From Candidatus Enterococcus huntleyi (GTDB lineage: Bacteria; Bacillota; Bacilli; Lactobacillales; Enterococcaceae): a stretch of DNA of 64,000 nt. Of this stretch, positions 54,159 to 63,307 are shown one piece after another. The position numbers and the translations under genes were made by a program. Within the stretch, counting starts at the first letter, position 1. Each line of letters opens with the position of its first letter. The notes below the pieces were generated by a model, which ran no database searches, was not told the origin of the DNA, and worked only from the letters and a program-made list of their open reading frames with translations. The stretch covers positions 1 to 64,000 of the forward strand of contig NZ_MAEJ01000027.1 of NCBI RefSeq assembly GCF_009933175.1, in the 5' to 3' direction.

Positions 54159-55781
54159 ATGATGAAAACAAAAAAATTAATGATGATCGGTATTTCAGCA
54201 GCGATGTTATTGGCTTTAGGAGCTTGTGGCAAGAAAGACGACAGTAGTGCCGCAGCGAGTAAGGATTACGAATTGACAGATGTGGCTTTCCCATTAAAAG
54301 AGAAGGTTGAGTTGAAAATGCTGGTCTCAGAAAATTCGACCGCACCGAAAGATCCGAATGATATGTTGGTATTTAAACGTTTAGAGGAACAGAGTAACGT
54401 CCATATTAACTGGACAAATTACGCCAATGATTTTGCCGAAAAGAGAAACTTGGATATTGCTTCAGGCGACTTACCAGACGCAATCTTTAATGCCGGCGCC
54501 AGTGAGCAGGATTTATTGAACTGGGGTGCAAACGGGGTGATTGTACCTTTAGAAGAGGCAATCGATAAATACATGCCTAACTTGCAAAAAGTCTTTGAAA
54601 CTGCACCAGAATACAAACAAATGTTGACGGCACCAGATGGTCACATCTATTCATTACCTTGGATTGAAGAATTAGGGGAAGGCAAGGAATCGATTCATAC
54701 AGTTAACTCATTAGGCTGGATTAACCAAGCTTGGCTGACTAAATTAGGCTTAGAGCATCCAAAAAATGCCGAAGAATTGTACAATGTTTTGAAAGCTTTT
54801 AAAGAACAAGATCCAAACGGCAATGGCGAAGCGGACGAGATTCCTATGAGCTTTGTGTCAAACGATGATGGCAATGATTTGAAAATGCTCTTTGCCGCTT
54901 TTGGCGATGGCACCGGCGATAATGGCAATCATTTAGTTGTGGATGATAATGGCAAAGTCCAGTTTACTGCTAATACTGAAAACTACAAAAAAGCCGTTAA
55001 ATTCTTTAACAAAGCCTATGAAGAAGGCTTAATCGATACAGAAAGCTTCGAGCAGGATTGGGCCCGTTATGTCGCTAAAGGGAACGACCAGAAATACGGC
55101 TTGTACTTCACTTGGGACCCCCACAATGTGACTGGCGATACCGATGATTATGTGATGTATCAACCAGTTGCCAATGAAACAGGCAAGGTTAATGTTACTA
55201 GAACCAATAATTTTGGCTTCTCGAGAGACCGTTTTGTGATTACTTCTGCCAATAAAAATCTTGAACTGACTGCTAAATGGATTGATCAAATGTATGACCC
55301 AATTCAGTCTGTCCAAAATAACTGGGGTACGTACGGCGATAAAGGCCAAAATATCTTTAGCTATGATAAAAGTAGTAATAAATTAACCCATGAACCACTA
55401 GACGGTGCTGCACCTGTGGAAGTGCGTCAGAAAACAGCAGTGGGTGGACCGCTAGCTATTTTGGATACTTATTATGGCGAATATACAACGATGCCAGATG
55501 ATGCAAAATGGCGTCTTGATTTGATGAGCGAGTTCATTTTCCCGAACGTTCAAAATGAAAATAACTACCCAAATATCTTCTTATCTGCTGAAGATACCAA
55601 GCGTTTAGCCGATATTGATGCCGATATGCAAGACTACATTTTGAGAAAAAGAGATGAATGGATCACGAAAGGCAATATCGACCAAGAATGGGATGACTAT
55701 TTAGAACAATTGAAAGCATTTGGCTTGGACGAATGGCTAGAAATTAAACAAAGAAACTATGATGACTACTTAAAAGGATGA
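54159..55781 (+). CDS. susX: Lipoprotein solute-binding protein for oligosaccharides (SusX-like)
   Basis: The 540-residue protein has a lipoprotein signal peptide: basic start, hydrophobic stretch MMIGISAAMLLALGAC and lipid-attachment cysteine C23. The mature part is a large family 1 (LplA/YtcQ-type) extracellular solute-binding protein with the calcium-type loop DPNGNGEADEIP found in this group. It should capture short fructo-oligosaccharides or sucrose and deliver them to the two permeases. Strong AGGAGAGG ribosome site. Confidence 0.88.
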   Translation: MMKTKKLMMIGISAAMLLALGACGKKDDSSAAASKDYELTDVAFPLKEKVELKMLVSENSTAPKDPNDMLVFKRLEEQSNVHINWTNYANDFAEKRNLDIASGDLPDAIFNAGASEQDLLNWGANGVIVPLEEAIDKYMPNLQKVFETAPEYKQMLTAPDGHIYSLPWIEELGEGKESIHTVNSLGWINQAWLTKLGLEHPKNAEELYNVLKAFKEQDPNGNGEADEIPMSFVSNDDGNDLKMLFAAFGDGTGDNGNHLVVDDNGKVQFTANTENYKKAVKFFNKAYEEGLIDTESFEQDWARYVAKGNDQKYGLYFTWDPHNVTGDTDDYVMYQPVANETGKVNVTRTNNFGFSRDRFVITSANKNLELTAKWIDQMYDPIQSVQNNWGTYGDKGQNIFSYDKSSNKLTHEPLDGAAPVEVRQKTAVGGPLAILDTYYGEYTTMPDDAKWRLDLMSEFIFPNVQNENNYPNIFLSAEDTKRLADIDADMQDYILRKRDEWITKGNIDQEWDDYLEQLKAFGLDEWLEIKQRNYDDYLKG

Positions 55782-55785
55782 GAAT

Positions 55786-57165
55786 ATGACTGTTGATAAA
55801 TGGATTTTAGAGAATCAAGAATTAGTAAACCCGTTGTATAAACCGCGCCAGCATTTTTCCGCGCCGATTGGTTGGATTAATGATCCGAATGGCTTTGTTT
55901 ATTACAAAGGCGAGTACCACTTGTTTTACCAGCACCACCCTTACTCAGCAAAATGGGGCCCGATGCACTGGGGCCACGCCAAAAGTCGGGACTTACTGAA
56001 CTGGGAACATTTACCAGAAGCCTTAACGCCGGATATGCCGTATGATGAAGGCGGCTGTTTCTCGGGGACGGCCTTAGTCGAAGGCGACAAATTAATTTTG
56101 ATGTATACAGGCGTTTCAGAAGTGAACGGCAAGACGAGACAAATTCAGTGTCTAGCAACGAGCACTGATGGGATTACTTTTGAGAAATCCTCACATAACC
56201 CTGTGATTGATGAGCGCCAGTCAAAAAATACGACGGATTTCCGTGATCCGAAACTATTTAAGAAAAACGATAAATATTATTCACTGGTAGCGTCGACAGA
56301 TGAGGGAATCGGCAATGTCTTGTTATTCGAATCAACTGACTTGGAGAACTGGAAATTTACCTCGGTCTTCCTAACCGCTGAAGCCCAGCAAGGGAAAATT
56401 TGGGAATGCCCAGACTTGTTTGAACTGGACGGTAAAGAAGTCTTAATCGTCTCACCGATTGCCTTCACACCAGACGGCCATCGTTATACCAACGTGAATA
56501 GTTCGGTTTATTTTGTTGGTCATGTCGACTGGGAGCAGGGGACGTTTATCGCTGAAAGTTATGATGAGATTGATTCAGGCTTAGATTTCTATGCACCGCA
56601 GACTCTAGAAGATGCTCAAGGCCGCCGGATTATGATTGCTTGGGAACAAATGTGGGGTCGCAATATTCCATCAGATGACCTAGGACATCGTTGGGCTGGT
56701 AGCATGATTATTCCTCGTGAACTGCGATTAGTTGATGGGAAATTACGTCAAACTGTGATTTCTGAATACCAAAAGTCAGTGAAACTTGTGAGTTCTCAAC
56801 AAGTCGACCAAGACTATCGCGGACAACTAGAATCATTGACGCAGGTTGAGACCAAACAACCATTTTCTATCGAATTAGGTGGCGCAGACGATTATCTAGA
56901 TTTTCGTTATGATGGAGAGTTATTGACCGTCGATCGTACGCATCTGAAGCAAGTGATTGAAGGAGAAGAAGCTTCTTCAGATAAACGAAGCCGGGCATGC
57001 TCATTTGCTGACTTAACCGTGAAAATTTATGTGGATAAAGCTTGTTGCGAGATTATCGTCAATGACGAAATTACCTTCTCAACGACCTTCTATCTCGAAA
57101 CAGAAACACCAGAAATTCGGATTAAAGGCAATGAGTTGAAGGTTGAACAATACCGCTCGATTTAA
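55786..57165 (+). CDS. susH: Glycoside hydrolase family 32 beta-fructosidase (SusH/ScrB-like)
   Basis: The 459-residue enzyme has all three GH32 catalytic residues: nucleophile D33 in GWINDPNG, transition-state stabiliser D154 in DFRDP and acid/base E207 in WECPD. The C-terminal beta-sandwich is present. It has no signal peptide, so it acts on sugars after import, splitting sucrose or fructo-oligosaccharides to give fructose. It is the last gene of the operon, 4 bases after the lipoprotein stop. Confidence 0.92.
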   Translation: MTVDKWILENQELVNPLYKPRQHFSAPIGWINDPNGFVYYKGEYHLFYQHHPYSAKWGPMHWGHAKSRDLLNWEHLPEALTPDMPYDEGGCFSGTALVEGDKLILMYTGVSEVNGKTRQIQCLATSTDGITFEKSSHNPVIDERQSKNTTDFRDPKLFKKNDKYYSLVASTDEGIGNVLLFESTDLENWKFTSVFLTAEAQQGKIWECPDLFELDGKEVLIVSPIAFTPDGHRYTNVNSSVYFVGHVDWEQGTFIAESYDEIDSGLDFYAPQTLEDAQGRRIMIAWEQMWGRNIPSDDLGHRWAGSMIIPRELRLVDGKLRQTVISEYQKSVKLVSSQQVDQDYRGQLESLTQVETKQPFSIELGGADDYLDFRYDGELLTVDRTHLKQVIEGEEASSDKRSRACSFADLTVKIYVDKACCEIIVNDEITFSTTFYLETETPEIRIKGNELKVEQYRSI

Positions 57166-57188
57166 TCGAAAGTGAAATGAATAGGAGA

Positions 57189-57227
57189 AGCGATTTACTC
57201 GGAGTAATTGAGTAAATCGCTTTTTTG
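57189..57227 (+). terminator. Terminator of the sus operon
   Basis: The 12-bp perfect hairpin AGCGATTTACTC/GAGTAAATCGCT is followed by TTTTT. Confidence 0.9.
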
Positions 57228-57250
57228 GGGTGTAGTGTACTATCATAATT

Positions 57251-57530
57251 TGTAAGGACCATATATAACACGTCTGCGGTTGGATTTGAATGGATTCTCC
57301 AGTGAAAGAAGTCTAATAGCATCGTCCAAAAATTTTTTTGTGATTCGTAGTGAAAAAATGGTTTTTCTATTTTTTGAGGAAAAATAAATTGAACGTCCAA
57401 AATTAGACCCCAAAAGATTAAGTATACTTAATTTTTTGGAGTATTCCTTCTGTTAAGCCCAAAATAAGTGTCAAAATTCTTCAATCGTAAATAGAGCAAA
57501 ACATTAAGTATACTTAATGTTTCGTTATTA
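57251..57530 (+). repeat. GTATAC repeat module, copy 1
   Basis: In order it holds TGTAAGGACCATATATAACA, GTCCAAAATTAGACC, the palindrome ATTAAGTATACTTAAT (57417-57432), AATAAGTGTCAAAATTCTTC and a 24-base perfect palindrome with the same core (57499-57522). Copy 2 lies 475 bases further with the same order. Confidence 0.85.
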
Positions 57531-57725
57531 GGAAGAATCCCTGTTGCTAGAGGTGGTAATTAGTAATTTGATTAAATAAATCAATAAGATAACAGGTAAA
57601 GGAGTGCATTTAAGAGTAATTTTCAGTTCATTCTTGGACGTTTGGTGCTTTAGCGGAGATAAAAAGGTCCAAAAATATACTAGAATAGTCGAAATTTATA
57701 AGATCAAGCAAGTTACTAGTCAATC

Positions 57726-57999
57726 TGTAAGGATATATAACACATTTTGAAGTTAGATTTGAATCCAAAAATTCAAATTATCTACTGAAAGAAGAAAAAA
57801 ATATCGTTCCCGAAATTTTTTTATAATTTTTAAGGAAAACGCGCCTTTTGTATTTTTTGAGAAATAATAAATTCAAAGTCCAAAATCAGACCCAAAAATA
57901 TTAAGTATACCAAATTTTTGAGGTAGCCCTGTTAATAAGTGTCAAAATTCTTCAAAAGCCAAATGGGCAAAAAAGTAAGTATACTTACTATTTCCTCAT
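57726..57999 (+). repeat. GTATAC repeat module, copy 2
   Basis: It repeats copy 1: TGTAAGGATATATAACAC, GTCCAAAATCAGACC, ATTAAGTATACCAAAT (57900-57915), an identical AATAAGTGTCAAAATTCTTC and AGTAAGTATACTTACT (57974-57989). Sequence between these blocks is more diverged. Confidence 0.85.
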
Positions 58000-58193
58000 T
58001 TTATCAATTTAAGAACGAGTTCATACCTGAAGTAAGAAATGGGGGATAAAGTAAGACTATCGAAAGAGAAAATAACAATGACTGAAAATAATCTGGTGAA
58101 GTGAAAGATAAACCAAACAAAAAAAAACAGGTTTACCGGATGTATAAATTCGAGTAGACTGTAAAAGATGAGAAAAGGGAAGTGAGTGGCTAG

Positions 58194-58853
58194 ATGGCGA
58201 AGATTGGGCTTGTAGAAGATGATCAATTGTTGCAAGAGGCGTTACGTATTTTGCTGGAGAAAGAGGGCTTCGAAGTTTTTCAGGCGGATACCTGTGAAGC
58301 GGGAATCCAATTGTTAGAGCAGCAACCTGATATTTTATTACTAGATATCAATTTACCTGATGGCTTAGGATTCAAAGTTTGCCAAGAAGCAAAACACGTA
58401 CCGGTGATCTTTTTGACAGCGCGCGATGACGAGGTAGATATGCTGAAGGCTTATGATTCTGGCTGTGAGGACTATGTGGTGAAGCCTTTTTCGACGGAAG
58501 TTTTGCTGAGAAAAATTCAGGTGGTTTTAAAAAGAACGAATGTAACGCCGGATATTTTCCGCTTTGATACGCTAGTGATTGACTACCAGAAGAAGCAAGT
58601 CATTCAAGCCAATCAGTTAGTCCAATTGACAGCTAAAGAATTTCAGCTGTTGGAATATTTAACAAGAAATGCTGGACAGGTTCTCTCAAAAGAACTTATT
58701 TTACAGAAGGTTTGGGATGTTGATGGCGCGTTTGTCGTAGAAAATACCGTGAGCGTAACTATTAACCGTTTGAAAAAGAAAATTGAGCCTGTAGAGGGGC
58801 AAACGAAGTATATAAAAAATATTTTTGGCATGGGCTATATATTTGGGGAGTGA
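58194..58853 (+). CDS. OmpR/PhoB-family response regulator
   Basis: The 219-residue protein has a receiver domain (LVEDDQLL, phospho-acceptor aspartate in ILLLDINLPDG, VIFLTARDDEVD, VVKPFSTE) and a C-terminal winged helix ending IKNIFGMGYIFGE. It is coupled to the kinase gene 2 bases downstream and lies ahead of an ABC exporter operon, which it probably controls. GGGAAGTGAG precedes the ATG. Confidence 0.92.
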   Translation: MAKIGLVEDDQLLQEALRILLEKEGFEVFQADTCEAGIQLLEQQPDILLLDINLPDGLGFKVCQEAKHVPVIFLTARDDEVDMLKAYDSGCEDYVVKPFSTEVLLRKIQVVLKRTNVTPDIFRFDTLVIDYQKKQVIQANQLVQLTAKEFQLLEYLTRNAGQVLSKELILQKVWDVDGAFVVENTVSVTINRLKKKIEPVEGQTKYIKNIFGMGYIFGE

Positions 58854-58855
58854 CG

Positions 58856-59863
58856 ATGAATAAGATAAACGGTTGGCTAAAAAATTATGGCATTATGGGG
58901 GCTCGTTGTCTTCTTGCAGTGATGATTGTGGTCTTTGTCTATTTGCAGACGGAGGCTATTTGGGTGAGCCTCGTGGTAGGCGGTTTGCTCCTACTCTATT
59001 TGGTTCTAACTTTTATTGAACGGCATAAGTATGAACGCATGATTGGAAACTTGAGTCAGGCCATTCAAGATATTTTTGAAGAGCGACCATTGGAAATCTA
59101 TCCACAGGGGACCGATGATCTCGTTTCAAAGGTGGGACATCAGCTGCAGCGCTTGGAAGAGACGATCATCAATACGAAGGAAACGGCTCGTACGGATAAA
59201 GAGAATATTCAACAGTTAATTACAGATATTGCCCATCAATTACGGACACCATTGGGCGCTATAGAGGGTTATCTGGAAATTTTGAAGCACCCAACGACTT
59301 CTGATTTGGAGAAATCACAGGCGATTGAAGCATTAGCTGTCTCACAACAAAAGCTAGCCTTTTTAGTAGAAAGCTTTATCAAAATGTCGCGTTTGGAGAG
59401 CCGCTTAATTCAGCTGAAGAAAGAGCCGGTATCCTTGAAAGAAACCGTCTTGACTGCCGTTTTTCAATTGCATAAGCAGGCAGAGAGTAAGGGACTTCAC
59501 ATCGAGTTGAAAGCGGAGGATAATTTAGTGGTTCCTCATGATCGCAATTGGCTGGGCGAAGCGATCTACAACCTGCTAGACAATAGTATCAAGTATTCTC
59601 ATGAGCATGGGAAAATTAGGATCGAACTGACAGAGACGGATTTGTTTACGCAAATTATCATTCAAGATGAGGGAATTGGCATTCAAAAAGGTGAGGAGCC
59701 ATTGATTTTCCAACGTTTTTATCGCGGGAAAACAGTCTCGACCCAAGCTGGTTTTGGTATTGGCTTGTATTTAACTAGAGAAATTGTGAATCAACATGAA
59801 GGATTAATGAAAGTGACTCGTGAAGAGCCTGGGTTGCGAGTTACGGTGTATTTACCAAAATGA
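58856..59863 (+). CDS. Sensor histidine kinase
   Basis: The 335-residue kinase has two close N-terminal membrane helices (about residues 15-50) with almost no outer loop, then the H-box DIAHQLRTPLGAIEGYLEIL, N box NLLDNSIKYSH and G boxes DEGIGI and GFGIGLYLTREIV. Intramembrane-sensing kinases of this form usually serve ABC exporters against antimicrobial peptides. I use the ATG at 58856 with GGGGAG 5 bases upstream; an in-frame GTG lies two codons earlier. Confidence 0.9.
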   Translation: MNKINGWLKNYGIMGARCLLAVMIVVFVYLQTEAIWVSLVVGGLLLLYLVLTFIERHKYERMIGNLSQAIQDIFEERPLEIYPQGTDDLVSKVGHQLQRLEETIINTKETARTDKENIQQLITDIAHQLRTPLGAIEGYLEILKHPTTSDLEKSQAIEALAVSQQKLAFLVESFIKMSRLESRLIQLKKEPVSLKETVLTAVFQLHKQAESKGLHIELKAEDNLVVPHDRNWLGEAIYNLLDNSIKYSHEHGKIRIELTETDLFTQIIIQDEGIGIQKGEEPLIFQRFYRGKTVSTQAGFGIGLYLTREIVNQHEGLMKVTREEPGLRVTVYLPK

Positions 59864-59893
59864 TCTGGCTTTTTTCTAGCCGTTAATTTGAAG

Positions 59894-59945
59894 AGTGTGG
59901 CGCAAAACCGTCTTTTAGTTTTGTCCCACACCCTTTTATTTTTCA
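59894..59945 (+). terminator. Terminator after the second sensor kinase gene
   Basis: The hairpin GTGTGG..CAAAAC/GTTTTG..CCACAC ends in CCTTTTATTTTT. Confidence 0.8.
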
Positions 59946-59980
59946 TTTGTTAGTAGTTTGTTAGAAACGATCGTTATAGT
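59946..59980 (+). promoter_or_regulatory. ABC operon promoter with response-regulator direct repeat
   Basis: TTTGTTAG occurs at 59946-59953 and 59957-59964, an 11-base period as bound by OmpR/PhoB-type dimers. The -10 box TATAGT follows at 59975-59980 and no good -35 box is present, as expected for an activated promoter. The likely binder is the response regulator encoded at 58194. Confidence 0.6.
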
Positions 59981-60010
59981 AAAGGTATCAGAAAAAGGAA
60001 GTGAGACGTT

Positions 60011-60673
60011 ATGAATATTTTGACGACGAGTCAATTGACAAAAACTTATGGCACTGGCGATGCGCAGGTGCATGCGCTGAATGATGTCAGTATTGAGATA
60101 GAAGCGGGGGAATTTATTGCGATTGTCGGGAGCTCCGGTAGTGGTAAAAGTACGTTATTAAATATGCTGGGGGGACTCGATACGCCAGACAGCGGTAGTG
60201 TCAGTGTGCGAGGTAAAGACTTGAGTCAGTTAAATAACGAGGAGCTGACGGTTTTTAGACGAAGAAATATTGGTTTCGTCTTTCAAAATTATAATTTGGT
60301 GCCAATCTTAAGTGCCTATGAAAATATGACGCTGCCCTTAAAGTTAGATGGGGTTGCGGTTGATGAGCCTTATGTAGAACGAGTGACCAAAAAGTTGGCG
60401 ATTCACGAAAAGCTGGATCAATTACCAGGGAATCTTTCCGGAGGGCAACAACAACGAGTGGCAATTGCTCGGGCTTTGTTGACTAAACCAGCGATTATTT
60501 TGGCGGATGAACCAACGGGGAACCTTGATTCTAAGAATAGTTTGGAAGTCGTCTCTTTATTGAAATCATCTGCCTATGAATTCCATCAGACGATTGCGAT
60601 TGTCACTCATAACGAAGAAATTGCCCAAATGGCTGACCGCATGATTCGTATCGAAGATGGAAAAGTGTGCTAG
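60011..60673 (+). CDS. ABC transporter ATP-binding protein (MacB/LolD type)
   Basis: The 220-residue ATPase has Walker [15 protein letters not shown]-loop [10 protein letters not shown], signature [16 protein letters not shown] and Walker [14 protein letters not shown]. The PTGNLDS ending is typical of ATPases serving FtsX-type permeases. It is followed after 15 bases by such a permease. It powers export or mechanotransmission at the membrane. Confidence 0.93.
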   Translation: MNILTTSQLTKTYGTGDAQVHALNDVSIEIEAGEFIAIVGSSGSGKSTLLNMLGGLDTPDSGSVSVRGKDLSQLNNEELTVFRRRNIGFVFQNYNLVPILSAYENMTLPLKLDGVAVDEPYVERVTKKLAIHEKLDQLPGNLSGGQQQRVAIARALLTKPAIILADEPTGNLDSKNSLEVVSLLKSSAYEFHQTIAIVTHNEEIAQMADRMIRIEDGKVC

Positions 60674-60688
60674 GAAGGGGCGAGGAAA

Positions 60689-63304
60689 ATGAAAGTAAGA
60701 AATAACAATCGATCGATCATTCGTACCTTGGCGAAAGCCGATTATGCCCACAATAAATTTAGAAATTGGCTGATGATTGGTGCTGTTGCAACGACTGTCT
60801 TGGTATTATTCTGTATTTTCAGCTTTATGAAGGGCCGGATCGATGCGGAATATTTGATGGAGGTCCGACATAATGGCTCGACGAATACGGCGATTTTGAA
60901 TCGACCGACCACGCGCCAGAAGAAAGAAATTGATCATCTACCCTACATAGAAAAAACTGGAAAAATCAATAGTTTTGCAGTGGCGAAGACTGAGGGTGTC
61001 GATCGCTTCGCTGGAGTGGGCGCAGATGAGGCAGTCTTTACTGATTTATTTTTGCCAGCCTATTCAGATGTGCACGGGAAGTATCCTAAAAGTAGCGATG
61101 AGTTGATGCTATCGGTGCGAGGCTTAGAAGAGTTAGGTATTAAAGAACCAAAAGTCGGGATGAAAATCCCAGTGGAGATTCATGTTGATGCAGGGAAAAC
61201 GAAGCACGAAACCTTTATTCTATCGGGCTACTATACAGACTATGTCCATCCTATTGAAGGGCCGCCGATTGGTTTTTTTGCCGAGAGTTATCTGTACCAA
61301 TGGGGTCTTTCACTGAATCAGGCGACGAATTTATTGATCCAACAAAAAAATTGGTACACTGGGACAGAAGTTGAAAAATGGCTGTATCGTGACATTAAAA
61401 CCATGGATGAACTGCAGCGTTTTGAGAGTGAAAACTCAGTCAACTATAATGTGATTATGCGTACGATTGGTGGCTATGATATTGCGCTAATCAGCATGGG
61501 TATTTTGCTGCTATGTGTGTTCCTATTGAATTACAATATCATGAACATTTCAATCAATCGCCAGGTCCGTTATTACGGATTACTCAAAACGATTGGGGCT
61601 ACCAATCGTCAAATACGAAAGACGATTTATCAACAATTTGCCAAAGTTTCTGTGCTTGGTCTAGTACTAGGCAGTGGGCTAAGTCTCGTGATTGTCTTAG
61701 GAATTGTGCCACGGCTTCTAGAAAATTTTTATCTAAATAATTACGGCTTATCTTCGCAAATGATGAGATTTGAACCACTTCTTCTAGTCGTCAGCTTAGT
61801 GATTGCCTTACTGATTTCTTTCATTAGTATTTTGTTTCCAGCGTACAAGGCAGGCAAAATTACTCCGATGGAATCACTCGCTTATAGTGGACTGAAAGTA
61901 AGTCAGAAAAATAATCGGAGAAAGAGCCAGAAAAAGAATCGCAAGAAACAACAAAGTCCGCAATTGTTCCGGATGGCTTGGCGTAATATGTGGCGAACCA
62001 GACGATCAACCATCCTGTCGCTGACGTCGATTTTTCTAGGCTTGGCGATTGCCTTAGGTTCGATTGTGGTGGTTACGGCACTGGATTATACGAATAATTT
62101 TAAGTCGTTTGCTGATTTTACGCTGACGTCAACCTATCATCCAGACGGACTTGAAACAACTTATGATGAAACTTATTTGTCAGTTACGCTAGAAGAAGCT
62201 GACTATCTCACTTCATTAGAAGGTATTGAAAAAGCTGAGGTTGTCTATGGTGGTTATATTAAGATTGATTACGAGGAGACGGTTTGGCAGCCGTATCTTA
62301 GGGATAGTGCTGAGAGGTTTAATTTAGGGGAAGAGGATACTAAGATTGAAATGCAAGAGTTGAAGCGGGACCCGTATACTACCCTATTAATTGCCGATAA
62401 CAGCTATCTTGATCAATTAGAAAAACATGTTCAGGATAATCAATTACCGCTAGATGTGCAAGGCTTACGAGTGGGCACAAGTGTCGTGAGTACAGAAGGT
62501 ATGGGGTTCTCAGAAAAATTATTGAAAAAAACTTATTCTGAGATTGGCCAGACAATTCATTTAACGGCTGTTCAAACAAATTCACAACCAGTGACAAAGC
62601 AGTTCGGTGGCTATTTTGACTCAACCGTTGAAGGCTCGCCACACCTCTATTACCCATTTAAGATAGGGCCAGAGTTAATTATGAATGAGTCTAGCTTCTT
62701 AGAATTAGGGCTTTCAAAACGACCGCTAGAGATTAGTCTCTATGTTGAGGAAGAGAAAGAGCCTGTTATTAAACAAAAGCTAAAAAAACTCATAGCAAAG
62801 AAAACAGCGGATCTTCCTCCAAGTGAACAGGAATTTAAATTACCTCATCTAAATATCAATTCTGAGAGATTAGCGGAGGCACAGGATGAGATTAAAACGA
62901 TGAAAATCGCGATGTATTCGATCAGTTTCTTACTGGTGAGTTTAGGCTTAGTTAATTATATCAACACAACGATCAGCGGACTTTTGAGCAGAAGAAGCGA
63001 GTTTGCTGTGATGGAAAGTATCGGCATGACAAGAAAACAACTAAGAAAGCTATTGATTCTTGAAGGATTATTTTATAGTGGCGTCTCTTCCTTATTACTC
63101 GCGACGATTGGTTCAACTGGGCTAGTGCTGCTGTTCAAGCTGGTCAAATCACGACTTGGCTATGCGCAGTTTTTCTTTCCATATCTCCCGATGTTGGTGA
63201 TTATTTGTAGTTTATTTCTTATCTGTACTAGCATCCCGTTATTTATCTATCGCCGAATTACTCATCAAAGTGTGATTGAGCGCTTGCGGGAGACGATGGA
63301 ATAG
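60689..63304 (+). CDS. FtsX-type ABC permease with large extracellular regions
   Basis: The 871-residue protein has a membrane helix near residue 30, an outer domain of about 200 residues, and an FtsX block with three helices (about residues 250-395). After a basic linker (RRKSQKKNRKKQQ) it repeats: helix near residue 450, outer domain, and a second FtsX block of three helices to the C terminus. It pairs with the preceding ATPase. With the adjacent two-component system this suggests an antimicrobial-peptide or envelope-stress exporter; that is inference. Confidence 0.88.
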   Translation: MKVRNNNRSIIRTLAKADYAHNKFRNWLMIGAVATTVLVLFCIFSFMKGRIDAEYLMEVRHNGSTNTAILNRPTTRQKKEIDHLPYIEKTGKINSFAVAKTEGVDRFAGVGADEAVFTDLFLPAYSDVHGKYPKSSDELMLSVRGLEELGIKEPKVGMKIPVEIHVDAGKTKHETFILSGYYTDYVHPIEGPPIGFFAESYLYQWGLSLNQATNLLIQQKNWYTGTEVEKWLYRDIKTMDELQRFESENSVNYNVIMRTIGGYDIALISMGILLLCVFLLNYNIMNISINRQVRYYGLLKTIGATNRQIRKTIYQQFAKVSVLGLVLGSGLSLVIVLGIVPRLLENFYLNNYGLSSQMMRFEPLLLVVSLVIALLISFISILFPAYKAGKITPMESLAYSGLKVSQKNNRRKSQKKNRKKQQSPQLFRMAWRNMWRTRRSTILSLTSIFLGLAIALGSIVVVTALDYTNNFKSFADFTLTSTYHPDGLETTYDETYLSVTLEEADYLTSLEGIEKAEVVYGGYIKIDYEETVWQPYLRDSAERFNLGEEDTKIEMQELKRDPYTTLLIADNSYLDQLEKHVQDNQLPLDVQGLRVGTSVVSTEGMGFSEKLLKKTYSEIGQTIHLTAVQTNSQPVTKQFGGYFDSTVEGSPHLYYPFKIGPELIMNESSFLELGLSKRPLEISLYVEEEKEPVIKQKLKKLIAKKTADLPPSEQEFKLPHLNINSERLAEAQDEIKTMKIAMYSISFLLVSLGLVNYINTTISGLLSRRSEFAVMESIGMTRKQLRKLLILEGLFYSGVSSLLLATIGSTGLVLLFKLVKSRLGYAQFFFPYLPMLVIICSLFLICTSIPLFIYRRITHQSVIERLRETME

Positions 63305-63307
63305 CAG

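Larger units (their letters stand above)
57166..58193. other. 1-kb gene-free region with duplicated GTATAC modules
   Basis: After the sus terminator there is no convincing gene for about 970 bases. The stretch consists largely of two related modules (57251-57530 and 57726-57999), described separately. Near its right end a possible promoter, TTTACC-17-TAGACT (58132-58160), reads toward the response regulator gene. Confidence 0.6.

Noticed and set aside
57594-57749. GTG-started frame of about 49 codons in the 57-kb gene-free region
   Set aside because: The ribosome-like AAAGGA touches the start codon, and the frame runs into the repeat module.
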